Assembly: GCA_937863435.1 (NCBI GenBank)
Contig: CALMES010000080.1
Coordinates: 1 to 53,823, forward strand
Length of the DNA stretch: 53,823 bases
Direction: 5' to 3'
Origin: an uncultured Candidatus Peregrinibacteria bacterium
GTDB lineage: Bacteria > Patescibacteriota > Gracilibacteria > Peribacterales > Peribacteraceae
A program made the translations under genes and the position numbers. How positions within the stretch are numbered: position 1 is the first letter of the stretch; each line of letters opens with the position of its first letter. Below the pieces are notes generated by a model that worked only from the letters and a program-made list of their open reading frames with translations, did no database searches and had not been told where the DNA came from. Shown piece after piece: positions 7,481 through 16,517 of the stretch.

Positions 7481-7975
7481 ATGTCTCAGATCTTTCGCTT
7501 CTCGCAGCAGTTCGCGGTCGGAATGCTCCTGCTTCTGTGCAGCGGCCACAAGGCAGATGCACAGTGGCCGGCATACGTGGACAGGGTCCAAAGCCAGAAC
7601 GTTCTGGTGGACACCAACCCGTCCCGTGTGTCATGGGTCCAGTATTACACTTGGCCCGTGTGGAGCAACCAGGTCCTTCCGCCTACCTACCCGGCGCCGT
7701 ACGGAATCGTGCAGCACTGGCTCACTCCCAATTGGGTGAGCGATGTCGTCGTTATCGGTGGTAATGGATTCATTTTCTTTACCCCGAAGTTCGCCGGCCG
7801 TTACAAGATTCTCTACGGCGATGGCACGTCCGGAAACTGGACGACCATCCGTTCCGGACAGGAGGGAAAGGCCATTCCGATCCAGCTGCCCACGACCAAG
7901 TGGGCCACGATCTGGTATCAGGCTGGAAGTACACCGGGCCAATACCCCGATACGTACATCCAGCAGCGGTGGTGA
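7481..7975 (+). CDS. Secreted hypothetical protein
   Basis: The product is 164 residues. It starts with a signal peptide (hydrophobic FAVGMLLLLCSG, likely cleavage after ADA at about residue 26). The mature part is rich in Trp, Tyr, Pro and Gly (VQYYTWPVWSNQVLPP, TPNWVSDVVVIGGNGF), suggesting a compact beta domain; no family is recognised. Codon use is more GC-rich than neighbouring genes. Its leader is structured and carries a possible CsrA site, and it is followed by two hairpins including a strong terminator. It is therefore a self-contained, separately controlled unit, possibly horizontally acquired. Confidence 0.8.
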   Translation: MSQIFRFSQQFAVGMLLLLCSGHKADAQWPAYVDRVQSQNVLVDTNPSRVSWVQYYTWPVWSNQVLPPTYPAPYGIVQHWLTPNWVSDVVVIGGNGFIFFTPKFAGRYKILYGDGTSGNWTTIRSGQEGKAIPIQLPTTKWATIWYQAGSTPGQYPDTYIQQRW

Positions 7976-7990
7976 GAATGCGAAACGGTT

Positions 7991-8006
7991 CAGTAATTCG
8001 TTACTG
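7991..8006 (+). other. UUCG-tetraloop hairpin in 3' UTR
   Basis: CAGTAA-TTCG-TTACTG forms a stable UUCG tetraloop stem just before the terminator. It likely stabilises the 3' end of the secreted-protein mRNA. Confidence 0.5.
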
Positions 8007-8012
8007 AGCCCG

Positions 8013-8040
8013 CCGCCCCGGTTTACCGGGGCGGCCTTTT
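8013..8040 (+). terminator. Strong intrinsic terminator
   Basis: CCGCCCCGG-TTTA-CCGGGGCGG is a perfect 9-bp stem, followed by CCTTTTATTTC. It separates the secreted protein gene from convergent typA. Confidence 0.92.
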
Positions 8041-8044
8041 ATTT

Positions 8045-9841
8045 CTATTTCTTGTTGCGCTTGCGGTCTACTTCCTTGAGCAGCTTTTTGCGCAAACGGA
8101 AGTTGAGAGGCGTTACTTCCACAAGCTCGTCGTCCTGAATATATTCGAGCGCCATGTCAAGCGTCATGATGATCGGCGGCGTAAGGCGAATCGCTTCATC
8201 GGTTCCCGACGCGCGTACGTTGCTCAGTTTCTTTTCTTTGGAGATATTGACGATAATGTCCATGCCGCTTGGTGACTGGCCGATGATCATGCCTTCGTAG
8301 ACTTGGACGCCAGAGCCGATGAAGAAAGTTCCGCGCTCCTGCAGCTGCCAAATGGCGTAAGCGACCGATTCGCCGTTGACTCCGGAAATGATGGAACCGG
8401 TTGTACGGCCCGGCAGTTCGCCGACGTATGGGACGAATTTGTTGAATGAATGTGTGAGGATACCGTTACCGCGTGTATCGATAATGAATTCATTGCGGAA
8501 GCCGAGGAGTCCGCGAGTTGGAATATCGTAGGTCAAACGTGTGATACCGTTTTTCGCTTCCATATTCTGCATGATTCCTTTGCGACGACCGAGCTTTTCG
8601 ATAACGCCACCGACGTGTTCATCCGGTACTTCGATATACGCAGTTTCGAGTGGTTCCATGGTAACTTCATTTTCCTCATGCATGATGACTTCCGGACGGG
8701 AGACGGCCAATTCAAACCCTTCGCGGCGCATGCTTTCGATAAGAACTCCGAGGTGCATTTCTCCGCGACCGGAAACGCGGAAGGAGTCGGTGCGTTCACC
8801 GAATTCGATTTTGAGTCCAACGTTTGTCTCCAGCTCTTTTTCGAGGCGCTCACGGATATGACGAGTGGTAACAAGTTTTCCTTCCTTACCGGCAAACGGT
8901 GAGTCGTTGACGATAAAGTCCATCGCAACGGTCGGTGGATCAATTTTGATCATCGGGAGGGGCTCGATGCCATCGCGATCGGTAATGGTATCACCGACGT
9001 AGACATCGGGAAGACCTGCCAGCAGCACGACATCGCCTGCCTCTGCCTCCTTTACCTCTACCTGACGCACTCCCTGATACACGAGAATCTTGGAAATACG
9101 GCCGCTTGCCTTCATGCCGTCGCTTTTGAGAACTTGTACCGGTTGATTTTGCTGGATTTTACCGTCTGTAATGCGACCGATTGCCATACGTCCGGCAAAT
9201 GGATCGTACCCTAAGTTAATCGGCTGCATGCGCAGAGGCTTGGTGGCGTCGTTCACTCCCGGCTTTACCTTTTCCATAATCAAATCGAACAGCGGATTGA
9301 GGTTCTCGGATGGATCGGTGAGCTTGCGCTTGGCGACTCCGTCGCGACCGATAGCGTAGATATAAGGGAAGTCGAGCTGCTCGTCGTTGGCACCGAGCTG
9401 AATGAACAGATCGAATACCAGGTTGAGCGCACGCTCAGGATCAGAACCCGGACGGTCGATTTTGTTGAGAACGACGATTGGTTTGATGCCGATTTCCAGA
9501 GATTTCTTCAATACGAAGCGCGTTTGTGGCATCGGGCCGTCGTAGGAATCTACCAGCAGCAACACACAGTCGCACATACGCAACACACGCTCCACTTCGG
9601 AACCGAAGTCTGCGTGACCGGGGGTGTCGACGATGTTGATCTTCGTTCCTTTGTACGAGATGGAACAGTTTTTGGCGTAGATAGTGATACCGCGCTCTTT
9701 TTCCTGATCATTGCTGTCCATCACGCGCTCGTCGACTGCTTCGTGCGTATTGAACGCACCGCCCTGGCGCAGAATCTGGTCGATCATGGTTGTCTTGCCA
9801 TGGTCGATGTGAGCGATGATGGCGATAGTGCGGAATTCCAT
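8045..9841 (-). CDS. typA: Ribosome-associated GTPase TypA/BipA
   Basis: This translational GTPase acts in ribosome assembly and stress or cold adaptation. The product is 598 residues from ATG 9841. The family N-terminus [18 protein letters not shown] fixes this start; a longer frame to 9913 would add 24 unconserved residues. G1 is AHIDHGKT, G3 DTPGHADF, G4 NKID. The ending with [12 protein letters not shown] and a short basic tail is the TypA-specific C-terminal domain. It stands alone, convergent with the secreted-protein gene and divergent from purF. Confidence 0.97.
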   Translation of the reverse strand: MEFRTIAIIAHIDHGKTTMIDQILRQGGAFNTHEAVDERVMDSNDQEKERGITIYAKNCSISYKGTKINIVDTPGHADFGSEVERVLRMCDCVLLLVDSYDGPMPQTRFVLKKSLEIGIKPIVVLNKIDRPGSDPERALNLVFDLFIQLGANDEQLDFPYIYAIGRDGVAKRKLTDPSENLNPLFDLIMEKVKPGVNDATKPLRMQPINLGYDPFAGRMAIGRITDGKIQQNQPVQVLKSDGMKASGRISKILVYQGVRQVEVKEAEAGDVVLLAGLPDVYVGDTITDRDGIEPLPMIKIDPPTVAMDFIVNDSPFAGKEGKLVTTRHIRERLEKELETNVGLKIEFGERTDSFRVSGRGEMHLGVLIESMRREGFELAVSRPEVIMHEENEVTMEPLETAYIEVPDEHVGGVIEKLGRRKGIMQNMEAKNGITRLTYDIPTRGLLGFRNEFIIDTRGNGILTHSFNKFVPYVGELPGRTTGSIISGVNGESVAYAIWQLQERGTFFIGSGVQVYEGMIIGQSPSGMDIIVNISKEKKLSNVRASGTDEAIRLTPPIIMTLDMALEYIQDDELVEVTPLNFRLRKKLLKEVDRKRNKK

Positions 9842-9961
9842 AGTGCAGTCGGAAAAAGAGTGAGACTGAGTTGCGCGTGCAAAGTGACGGCTGTCAGTGT
9901 TTAAAGTTGACATATTCTAGCGATAAAATGGCATTTGTACAGGGTAAACGATCCAAAGCGT

Positions 9962-9985
9962 CACTCTGAGCGCAGTCGAAGAGTG
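9962..9985. repeat. Imperfect palindrome CACTCT...AGAGTG
   Basis: CACTCT and AGAGTG flank GAGCGCAGTCGA. It is the first of two adjacent palindromic units in the 493-bp typA-purF gap and resembles dispersed intergenic repeats seen in many environmental genomes (from memory, not checked). Confidence 0.6.
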
Positions 9986-10004
9986 ATCGGATTATAACCT
10001 CAGA

Positions 10005-10032
10005 GTCATGGTTCGGCTGCGCTCACCATGAC
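10005..10032. repeat. Palindrome GTCATGGT...ACCATGAC
   Basis: A perfect 8-bp inverted repeat around TCGGCTGCGCTC. It is the second unit of the tandem palindromes in the typA-purF gap. Confidence 0.65.
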
Positions 10033-10088
10033 ACACTCAATCCTGATCATGAACAATTTATGATGCCAAACGAATATCATTTCGCTCC

Positions 10089-10104
10089 GACGACCTCGCT
10101 TGCG
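10089..10104. repeat. 16-bp element shared with the purD upstream region
   Basis: GACGACCTCGCTTGCG here is exactly the reverse complement of 12547-12562. The two copies lie about 230 bp upstream of purF and 113 bp upstream of purD. Confidence 0.4.
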
Positions 10105-10201
10105 CATAATTTCGTAAACCCTCATTGATTCAAAAATTGATCAAAAACACCTAAAAAATGCTTGAATTTGATCGAATATCACTATTTTTTGCTAAATATT
10201 C

Positions 10202-10229
10202 TTGCAAAATGGCAAAATCAGCCTATTAT
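10202..10229 (+). promoter_or_regulatory. Probable purF promoter
   Basis: TTGCAA (10202-10207), 16 nt, TATTAT (10224-10229). It would give a leader of about 100 nt, unusually long for this window. I recognise no riboswitch in that leader. Confidence 0.5.
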
Positions 10230-10334
10230 TCTTCCGTGGTCCACCTCCCACATCTAGTTCGGCTTTCCGTTTTTGCGGTCAAGTCGTGCTTTGCTTATTC
10301 TGCATTCCCAATACTTCATTCCTCATTCTAATCT

Positions 10335-11843
10335 ATGTGTGGAATTATTGCCGTCTCCGCCTTCCGTGATGTCATTCAGGATCTGTACGACGGTCTCATT
10401 GTGCTTCAGCACCGAGGTCAGGATGCCGCTGGTATTGTGACGTACGACAATCAATTTCACCTAAAAAAATCTACCGGCATGGTGAGCGAGGTCTTTCATG
10501 CCAGTTCGCTGGCTCGCTTGAAGGGTTCTATGGGAATCGGCCATGTGCGCTATCCGACGGCCGGCTGTTCCAGCGAATTCGAGGCGCAGCCGTTCTTTGT
10601 GAATTCACCGTTCGGCATGGCATTGGCGCACAACGGAAACCTCACAAATTCAGCCGAACTCGCCAAAGATATAAAGGAGAAGGATTATCGTCATCTCAAT
10701 ACAACGTCCGATTCCGAAGTGCTTCTGAACGTTTTTTCTCTTGCCCTGCGCAAAACACGTCCTGACAAGCTGACGCCGGATCATGTGTTTCGTGCCGCAA
10801 AGACTGTTTTCCGCAAATGCAAGGGGGCGTATTCTGCAGTGGCGCTCATCGGCGGGCACGGTATTGTCGGGTTCCGCGATCCGCATGGCATTCGTCCGTT
10901 GCAGCTTGGAAAGCGCAAATTCGGCATGAAGGAGGAATACATGCTCGCGTCTGAGGACACTGTGTTCAAATCTCTGGATTTCGAATTTGTCCGCGATGTC
11001 CAGCCGGGTGAAGTGGTGTTCATTGATAAAAACAACAGGATTCACTCGAAGGTTGTGAAAAAAGGCCAGCTGAATCCCTGCGCATTCGAATGGGTCTATC
11101 TGGCTGCCCCGGATTCGACCATCGATGGTGTGAACGTGTACAAAGCACGCGTGCGCATGGGGGAGGCATTGGCCAGACAGATCAAAAAAGCAGGCATCCA
11201 CATCGACTCTGTCATTCCTATTCCAGACACCGGTCGTCCGGCAGCCGCCGGCCTTGCCGACAAGCTCAAGATCCGTTATCGCGAAGGCTTTGTGAAAAAC
11301 CGTTACATTGGCCGCACGTTCATCATGCCGGGTCAGGAAATCCGCAAACGCAGTCTCAACTTTAAGCTGCACCCCATCGAACTGGAATTCAAAGGCAACA
11401 GCGTGCTGCTTGTGGATGATTCGATCGTCCGCGGCAATACCAGCAAGAAAATTGTGGAAATGGCGCGAAAAGCCGGAGCCAAAAAAGTATATCTTGCATC
11501 GGCTGCACCGCCGATCATCGGACCGGATCCGTACGGCATTGATCTGCCAACGACGACCGAGCTCATTGCGGCCGATCACACCATCGCCGAAATCTGTAAA
11601 ATAATCGGGGCAGACGGATTGTTCTACACGAGCGTCAAGGATTTGCACTGGGCCATCAAAGTCGGAAATCCGAAGATCAAGAAGTTCAGCGACGGCTGTT
11701 TTACCGGAAAATATCCGACGCCGGAGGTGACGCCGAAAATGCTGCGCAACCTGGGCATCGGGCGCAATACAACCCGAGAGCAATATAATAAGGATCAAAG
11801 TCAAGACAATGCAGAGCAGACGAAGATGATGGCTTTGGTATAG
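10335..11843 (+). CDS. purF: Amidophosphoribosyltransferase PurF
   Basis: It catalyses the first committed step of purine synthesis, PRPP plus glutamine to 5-phosphoribosylamine. At 502 residues it is normal length. MCGIIAVSAF places the Ntn nucleophile Cys at residue 2 with no propeptide. IGHVRYPTAG is the glutaminase signature, and VLLVDDSIVRGNTSKKIV is the PRPP-binding loop of the C-terminal phosphoribosyltransferase domain. Together with purD and folD it shows partial or complete de novo purine synthesis, unusual for the most reduced Patescibacteria. The next gene begins 4 nt after its stop. Confidence 0.98.
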   Translation: MCGIIAVSAFRDVIQDLYDGLIVLQHRGQDAAGIVTYDNQFHLKKSTGMVSEVFHASSLARLKGSMGIGHVRYPTAGCSSEFEAQPFFVNSPFGMALAHNGNLTNSAELAKDIKEKDYRHLNTTSDSEVLLNVFSLALRKTRPDKLTPDHVFRAAKTVFRKCKGAYSAVALIGGHGIVGFRDPHGIRPLQLGKRKFGMKEEYMLASEDTVFKSLDFEFVRDVQPGEVVFIDKNNRIHSKVVKKGQLNPCAFEWVYLAAPDSTIDGVNVYKARVRMGEALARQIKKAGIHIDSVIPIPDTGRPAAAGLADKLKIRYREGFVKNRYIGRTFIMPGQEIRKRSLNFKLHPIELEFKGNSVLLVDDSIVRGNTSKKIVEMARKAGAKKVYLASAAPPIIGPDPYGIDLPTTTELIAADHTIAEICKIIGADGLFYTSVKDLHWAIKVGNPKIKKFSDGCFTGKYPTPEVTPKMLRNLGIGRNTTREQYNKDQSQDNAEQTKMMALV

Positions 11844-11847
11844 TGGA

Positions 11848-12417
11848 ATGCATATGGCCAAACCGAAGAAGACCCGCGGACTCCGCAAAACACATGCTCT
11901 CTACGGCATACTGGTTCTGATAGTAGCGGTTGAAGGATTTTCGCTGCTGCTTTCGGATGGCTACGAGCCGATTGCAGCCAACGTTCAGAATTCCGTGACG
12001 GTCATTGCGCAGCCCAAAATGTTTGTGGATAGATCCGGTTTTGCCATCCAGTATCCGCAGTCGTGGGGTGAGCCGCAGGAACGAGTGGTTGCCGGCGCCC
12101 AGCAGTTTCAGTTCGGGCAACCGGTTACCATCTGGCATGTTCCCCTACTGGACGGATCGAATGTCCTGACAGTCGATGAAGCAGTCACCAGACATTTGCC
12201 GGGCAATATCGCCAGCAGAGACCAGATCCGTTTCAACGGTATGAATGCAACGCGAATCACCTATCAGGGCAAAACGAACCAATATGCCATAGTCGTGAAT
12301 CCCACCCGTTCAAACAGTCAGGATTTTTTCATTGTTTCCGTGACACCGTCCGGCAACAAAAATGATGAAAAAATCATCAACCGCACATTGGAAACATTTG
12401 CGCTGCTGAGAACGTAA
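11848..12417 (+). CDS. Membrane-anchored PsbP-like protein
   Basis: The product is 189 residues; ATG 11854 is an alternative start. A basic N-terminus is followed by one membrane helix (LYGILVLIVAVEGFSLLL, about residues 18-35). The extracellular domain opens with SGFAIQYPQSWGEP and closes with KIINRTLETFALL, a pattern of PsbP/DUF1795-like domains. It is 4 nt downstream of purF and probably cotranscribed, but no functional link to purines is apparent. The following 258-bp gap holds a small hairpin near 12500, the 16-bp element and the purD promoter. Confidence 0.75.
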   Translation: MHMAKPKKTRGLRKTHALYGILVLIVAVEGFSLLLSDGYEPIAANVQNSVTVIAQPKMFVDRSGFAIQYPQSWGEPQERVVAGAQQFQFGQPVTIWHVPLLDGSNVLTVDEAVTRHLPGNIASRDQIRFNGMNATRITYQGKTNQYAIVVNPTRSNSQDFFIVSVTPSGNKNDEKIINRTLETFALLRT

Positions 12418-12546
12418 GATGAAAGTTGAACAATCTCTGAATTTTTAAGCCAAACGCGGGTAGATATCCTCTCCTTTATTTCATAATTTAAAAAATGGGG
12501 AGCAGGTGTCTGCCTGCGGTTGTTTGTGAATGCTTATGATTTGTTA

Positions 12547-12562
12547 CGCAAGCGAGGTCGTC
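12547..12562. repeat. 16-bp inverted copy of the purF upstream element
   Basis: CGCAAGCGAGGTCGTC is the exact reverse complement of 10089-10104. It sits 113 bp before purD. Confidence 0.4.
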
Positions 12563-12675
12563 TGAAAAAGACTTTTGAACAATGGCATCGTAACTGTTGC
12601 CTGGAATGATCAGTAATAATCCTCTCGTCCTCGCATCTTCTTATCTTCTCATCCTTTCTTTGCTATTCTGCCTTC

Positions 12676-14025
12676 ATGAAAATCCTCCTTATCGCCAATG
12701 GTGCCCGCGAGCATGCCGTCGCTGCCGTACTCAGGCGCAGCAAGCATAATCCGGATATTATTTCCATCTGTACATCCAATAATCCAGGTGTGCGCTCGCT
12801 CAGTTCGCAGATGTATGTCCACAGCATTATGGACTTCGATTTTGTCGTGGAGATTGCCAAAAAAGAAAAGCCGGATTTCTGCTTCATCGGCCCCGATGAT
12901 CCAATCGGTGGCGGATTGGCGGACGTGCTCGAAGCGATCGGAATTCCCTGCGTGGCACCAAAAAAAGCCTTGGCTCAGGTGGAATCCAGCAAAGGCTTTA
13001 CGCGCAACCTGATGCAGAAATACAAAATCGACGCTTCACCGAAATTTGCCATTTATTCATCGGAAGACGGCATCTCCCGTGACGAACTTGCCATCGAAAT
13101 CGATAATTTTCTGCGTGATGATTTGGGCGGGAATTACGTGGTGAAATACGACGCACTCAAAGGCGGCAAAGGAGTGAAGCTCAGCGATGAGCATCTTCAT
13201 TCTATTCAAGAGGGTGTGGACTATGCGCTGGAGTGCATCGATGAATGCGGAAAAGTGACAATTGAAGAAAAACTGATCGGTGTGGAATTCAGCTTCCTGT
13301 CGTTCGTTTCGGGTAACAAGGTTGTCGATATGCCGGCCGTACAAGATCACAAACGTGCATTCGAAGGCGATACCGGTTCCAATACCGGTGGCATGGGAAC
13401 ATACACGGACGCCAATCACTCACTCCCCTTCCTTGCTCCGTCGGATATCGAGCAAGCCAAAATCATCAATCGCCAAGTGGCAGCGGCTCTCATGAAAGAA
13501 TGCGGGGAGCCGTATAAGGGAATTCTCTACGGCGGATACATTGCTGTGAAAGACGGCATTCGCGTGATTGAATTCAATGCGCGCTTTGGCGATCCGGAAG
13601 TCTTGAATCTGCTTTCGATTCTGAATTCTGATTTTGTCGATATTTGTTTGAGCATTATCGACGGCTCGCTTTCCGACAGTCTCGTAACATTCGAAAAGAA
13701 GGCCACTGTCTGTAAATATATCGTTCCGAAAAGTTACCCGGACGCGAAAAATGAGAAAGGCGAATTGCTGACATTGCCAGATACGATTCCAGACGATGTC
13801 AAACTGTACTACGGCGATGTATCGGAAGACGCCGAAGGGGCATTACACCTTGGCGGATCGAGAAGTGCGGGTGTGGTGGGAATTGCATCGACTCTTGGCC
13901 TTGCTCAAACGATCTGCGCACAAGCTTGCGATCAGTTCAAAGGCCCTGTCCGTTTCCGGAAGGACATTGGAACAAGCGCATTGATTGCTCAGCGGACAGA
14001 TGCTTTACGCAGCGTCCGACGATAA
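12676..14025 (+). CDS. purD: Phosphoribosylamine-glycine ligase PurD
   Basis: This ATP-grasp enzyme makes glycinamide ribonucleotide, the step after PurF. At 449 residues it is slightly long for PurD. MKILLIANGAREHAVA is the N-terminal motif, VKYDALKGGKGVKL the ATP-grasp nucleotide loop, and GSNTGGMGTY and EFNARFGDPE the conserved catalytic and metal motifs. TATTCT (12664-12669) with an upstream TG ends 6 nt before ATG, which predicts a leaderless message. The 3' end overlaps a tiny gene on the opposite strand by 21 nt. Confidence 0.97.
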   Translation: MKILLIANGAREHAVAAVLRRSKHNPDIISICTSNNPGVRSLSSQMYVHSIMDFDFVVEIAKKEKPDFCFIGPDDPIGGGLADVLEAIGIPCVAPKKALAQVESSKGFTRNLMQKYKIDASPKFAIYSSEDGISRDELAIEIDNFLRDDLGGNYVVKYDALKGGKGVKLSDEHLHSIQEGVDYALECIDECGKVTIEEKLIGVEFSFLSFVSGNKVVDMPAVQDHKRAFEGDTGSNTGGMGTYTDANHSLPFLAPSDIEQAKIINRQVAAALMKECGEPYKGILYGGYIAVKDGIRVIEFNARFGDPEVLNLLSILNSDFVDICLSIIDGSLSDSLVTFEKKATVCKYIVPKSYPDAKNEKGELLTLPDTIPDDVKLYYGDVSEDAEGALHLGGSRSAGVVGIASTLGLAQTICAQACDQFKGPVRFRKDIGTSALIAQRTDALRSVRR

Positions 14026-14202
14026 ATCTTTGTTGTGGGTGTCTCCCGTAAGTTTTGCATCGGTTTTTTCAGCATTCAGTAAACCGTTGACCTTGTTCGT
14101 TGTAGCATTAATTTGACTGTATACATCGGTTAAGTTTACTTTTTTTCCAGGACCACCGTATAAAAGTTTCAGATTGGCAAATGATATCTTTTCAGCACTC
14201 AT
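14005..14202 (-). CDS. Small hypothetical protein (65 aa)
   Basis: From ATG 14202 the product is 65 residues (MSAEKISFANLKLLYGG at the start). It is Asn/Thr/Lys-rich and hydrophilic, with no recognised domain. A TTG at 14223 would extend it by 7 residues without support. Its 3' end overlaps purD. The composition looks coding, but the small size keeps confidence modest. Confidence 0.5.
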   Translation of the reverse strand: MSAEKISFANLKLLYGGPGKKVNLTDVYSQINATTNKVNGLLNAEKTDAKLTGDTHNKDLSSDAA

Positions 14203-14257
14203 TGTAGTTGTAGGAAATAACAACGGATAAAAAAACGCGCGTGAACATTAAATGAAT

Positions 14258-14280
14258 GGCTTGATCGGGTCAAGCCTTTT
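14258..14280 (+). terminator. Terminator between purD side and prfA
   Basis: GGCTTGA-TCGGG-TCAAGCC then TTTT. The U-tract is on the plus strand, so it likely ends purD transcripts, though it also lies just beyond the prfA stop. Confidence 0.7.
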
Positions 14281-14289
14281 CTTGTTAAT

Positions 14290-15345
14290 TTACAACTTTT
14301 TTAATAATTCTTCTTCCTGATAAATTTTAAGTGCACCAATGATGTCATCTAACTCCCCTTCCATCACTTTCGGAATGTTCGAAAAGTTCTGATTAATGCG
14401 ATGATCTGTTATGCGATCTTGCGGAAAGTTGTACGTGCGAATTTTCTCACTGCGATCACCGGAACCTACTTGGCCGGCACGCATATCTCCACGCTCCTTG
14501 GCCAGTCTTTCCTGTTCGGCTGCGTACAAACGGCTGCGTAGCAAGCTCATGGCAAGTGCGCGGTTTTTTATCTGACTGCGTTCGGTCTGGCAGGCAACGA
14601 CTACTCCTGTTGGAATGTGCGTGAGGCGCACAGCACTCTCTGTTTTGTTGACGTGCTGACCACCAGCACCACCAGCGCGGTATGTATCGATGCGCAAATC
14701 TTCGTTGCGAACTTCCATATCCACTTCCTCTGCTTCCGGCAAAATAGCCACGGTTGTCGTGGATGTATGCACGCGCCCCTTGTTTTCTGTTGCCGGAATG
14801 CGCTGAACTCTGTGCACGCCGGATTCATACTTTAAATCGCCGTACACGCCATCCCCTTCTATACGTGCCGAGGCTTCTTTTATGCCACCGGCATCGGCAA
14901 CGGACGTATCCATCAACTCTATTTTCCAGCCTTTCTTCTCGGCATAACGCAAATACATTTTCAGCTGCTCAGCGGCAAACAATGCCGCTTCTTCACCGCC
15001 CGTACCGGCGCGCACTTCCAGAATGACGCTCTTTTCATCGTTAGGATCGCGAGGAACCAAAAGACGTTTAAGTTCGTCTTCCAGCTTTTCGATTTTCATG
15101 CGTGCAATACTCGCCTCCTCTTTGGCGATCAGCAGCAGATCCGGATCGTCTTTCACGTTCTCCACTTCGGCAATCGTATCTTCCGCCTGCTTGTATTCGG
15201 CGTACTTTTTTGTGATCGGATCAAGCTGTTTGATGCGGCGCGAAATCTTCGCCACTTCTTTCTGATCTCCGTACACGGCAGGATCTTGCAGTTTTTTCTG
15301 CAAATCATCGTGTTCTTTTACAAATGCTTTTACTTTATCAATCAT
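14290..15345 (-). CDS. prfA: Peptide chain release factor 1
   Basis: It terminates translation at UAA and UAG. The product is 351 residues. GAGGQHVNKTESAVRLTH contains the catalytic GGQ loop. RIPATENKGRVHTS holds the PxT-type tripeptide (PAT) that separates RF1 from RF2 (SPF). It lies downstream of the DUF5671 gene on the same strand, separated by about 90 bp containing an inverted repeat. Confidence 0.98.
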   Translation of the reverse strand: MIDKVKAFVKEHDDLQKKLQDPAVYGDQKEVAKISRRIKQLDPITKKYAEYKQAEDTIAEVENVKDDPDLLLIAKEEASIARMKIEKLEDELKRLLVPRDPNDEKSVILEVRAGTGGEEAALFAAEQLKMYLRYAEKKGWKIELMDTSVADAGGIKEASARIEGDGVYGDLKYESGVHRVQRIPATENKGRVHTSTTTVAILPEAEEVDMEVRNEDLRIDTYRAGGAGGQHVNKTESAVRLTHIPTGVVVACQTERSQIKNRALAMSLLRSRLYAAEQERLAKERGDMRAGQVGSGDRSEKIRTYNFPQDRITDHRINQNFSNIPKVMEGELDDIIGALKIYQEEELLKKL

Positions 15346-15367
15346 GGGTAAGTATGCAGTATCGGAT

Positions 15368-15424
15368 ATGCAGAATAGAGAATTATAGTTCAGTATACAA
15401 CATCCTCCATTCTGAATTCTGCAT
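15368..15424. repeat. Inverted repeat between DUF5671 gene and prfA
   Basis: ATGCAGAAT (15368-15376) pairs with ATTCTGCAT (15416-15424). The interval is built of short related words (AGAATT, CAGTAT, CAGAAT), like other intergenic spacers here. Confidence 0.5.
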
Positions 15425-15437
15425 ACTTTTTATCTGC

Positions 15438-16406
15438 CTATTTTTGCGCGGGAACAACTGGCGCTACCTTGGGCGATGGCTTGTAGATTTCCGGATCAAT
15501 TGTCCTCTCGAAGCAGACGTTTCCTTTGGCGTGCACCCAGTTTTGGGAGTACAAATCCCGTGAAACAGGAATCGCTTTCGCATCGGTCGCTTGCGGCGGA
15601 GAGGCAGTGGCAAAGTCGGCACACAGTTTGAATGTATATTGAGACACGGCTGAATACTGATACTCTGCACCTGTTTCAGGATCCAGCGGAGAAGTGTATC
15701 CATTGATTGGATCGTTGAGATCTTTGAGAGACTTGGGCAGCATTCCTTTGTTTGTCCAATAATAGACCACCTGATTTTGAATCGTGCTTAAGTCGTTCGT
15801 GCGACGCTCGTCCAAGCGAGCCCTGCGCTGGTCTGCCGGAGAGCCGATAAGGAAGAAGCCGGCGACAATACTCGCGATAACAACAATTGCGGAGAGAATG
15901 CCAGCCATGCGCGGAAGAGAACTGTTTCTGAAATCTGTCCGACGCACATCCCACAAATAATAGCCAAACATGCTGCCGGAAACGACAAGGACAATCAGAA
16001 TTTTGAGAGCAAAACGCAGCGTAATATCACCATCCAGGAAACGATACACGAGTGCCACCAGGTCGCCGATCACCGTAATTGCTGCAATAAAAAGCGTTAA
16101 ATACAATAGCCACTTGCGAATGCGATATTCGGCTTTTTCCTCGTGCTGAGACAAATCTTTATTGATGAGCCACGACGTAAAAAGAAAGACCGGGAACATA
16201 ATGACAAGATACGCCGTTGACCACTTGATGCCATCCAGAATTCCCACACGTGAGTAGTCGAGTACATCGGGAAGCAGATAATTCACGTACTGAAAGAGCA
16301 GTGTAATCAGGCTGATGACGGATCCGTACAGCGTGACAATCGTAAGCAGATGCAGAAAGAAGTCTTTGGCAGTCGATGGCGTGGAAGTGCTTTTAGAGGT
16401 GGCCAT
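15438..16406 (-). CDS. DUF5671 multi-pass membrane protein
   Basis: From ATG 16406 the product is 322 residues; the open frame extends further upstream but MATSKSTSTPSTAKDFFLHL is the family-like start. DUF5671 is my recognition of AKDFFLHLLTIVTLYGSV followed by four to five membrane helices up to about residue 190. A C-terminal soluble part follows (about 200-322, QRRARLDERRTNDLSTIQNQV then a Pro-rich tail). The soluble part resembles the pilin/pseudopilin-like DLSTIQ...YW segment often attached to this domain. Function is unknown. TACAAT on the minus strand (16436-16431) lies 24 nt upstream of the start. Confidence 0.75.
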   Translation of the reverse strand: MATSKSTSTPSTAKDFFLHLLTIVTLYGSVISLITLLFQYVNYLLPDVLDYSRVGILDGIKWSTAYLVIMFPVFLFTSWLINKDLSQHEEKAEYRIRKWLLYLTLFIAAITVIGDLVALVYRFLDGDITLRFALKILIVLVVSGSMFGYYLWDVRRTDFRNSSLPRMAGILSAIVVIASIVAGFFLIGSPADQRRARLDERRTNDLSTIQNQVVYYWTNKGMLPKSLKDLNDPINGYTSPLDPETGAEYQYSAVSQYTFKLCADFATASPPQATDAKAIPVSRDLYSQNWVHAKGNVCFERTIDPEIYKPSPKVAPVVPAQK

Positions 16407-16517
16407 ACATCGTGTGGGAAAAGAGATGCAATTGTAGCAGACAGACTGATGATTCGATGTTGCATTTATCATCTGCCGGTGGAAATACATACGTTAATGC
16501 GCTACGATTTGTTACAT

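Noticed and set aside
10230..10334. Purine riboswitch in the purF leader
   Set aside because: The leader lacks the conserved three-way-junction loops of purine riboswitches; I could not recognise any known aptamer.
10650..11888. 412-codon open frame antisense to purF
   Set aside because: It is fully embedded opposite a clear purF gene; Cys/His-rich composition is that of a codon-bias shadow and there is no start signal.
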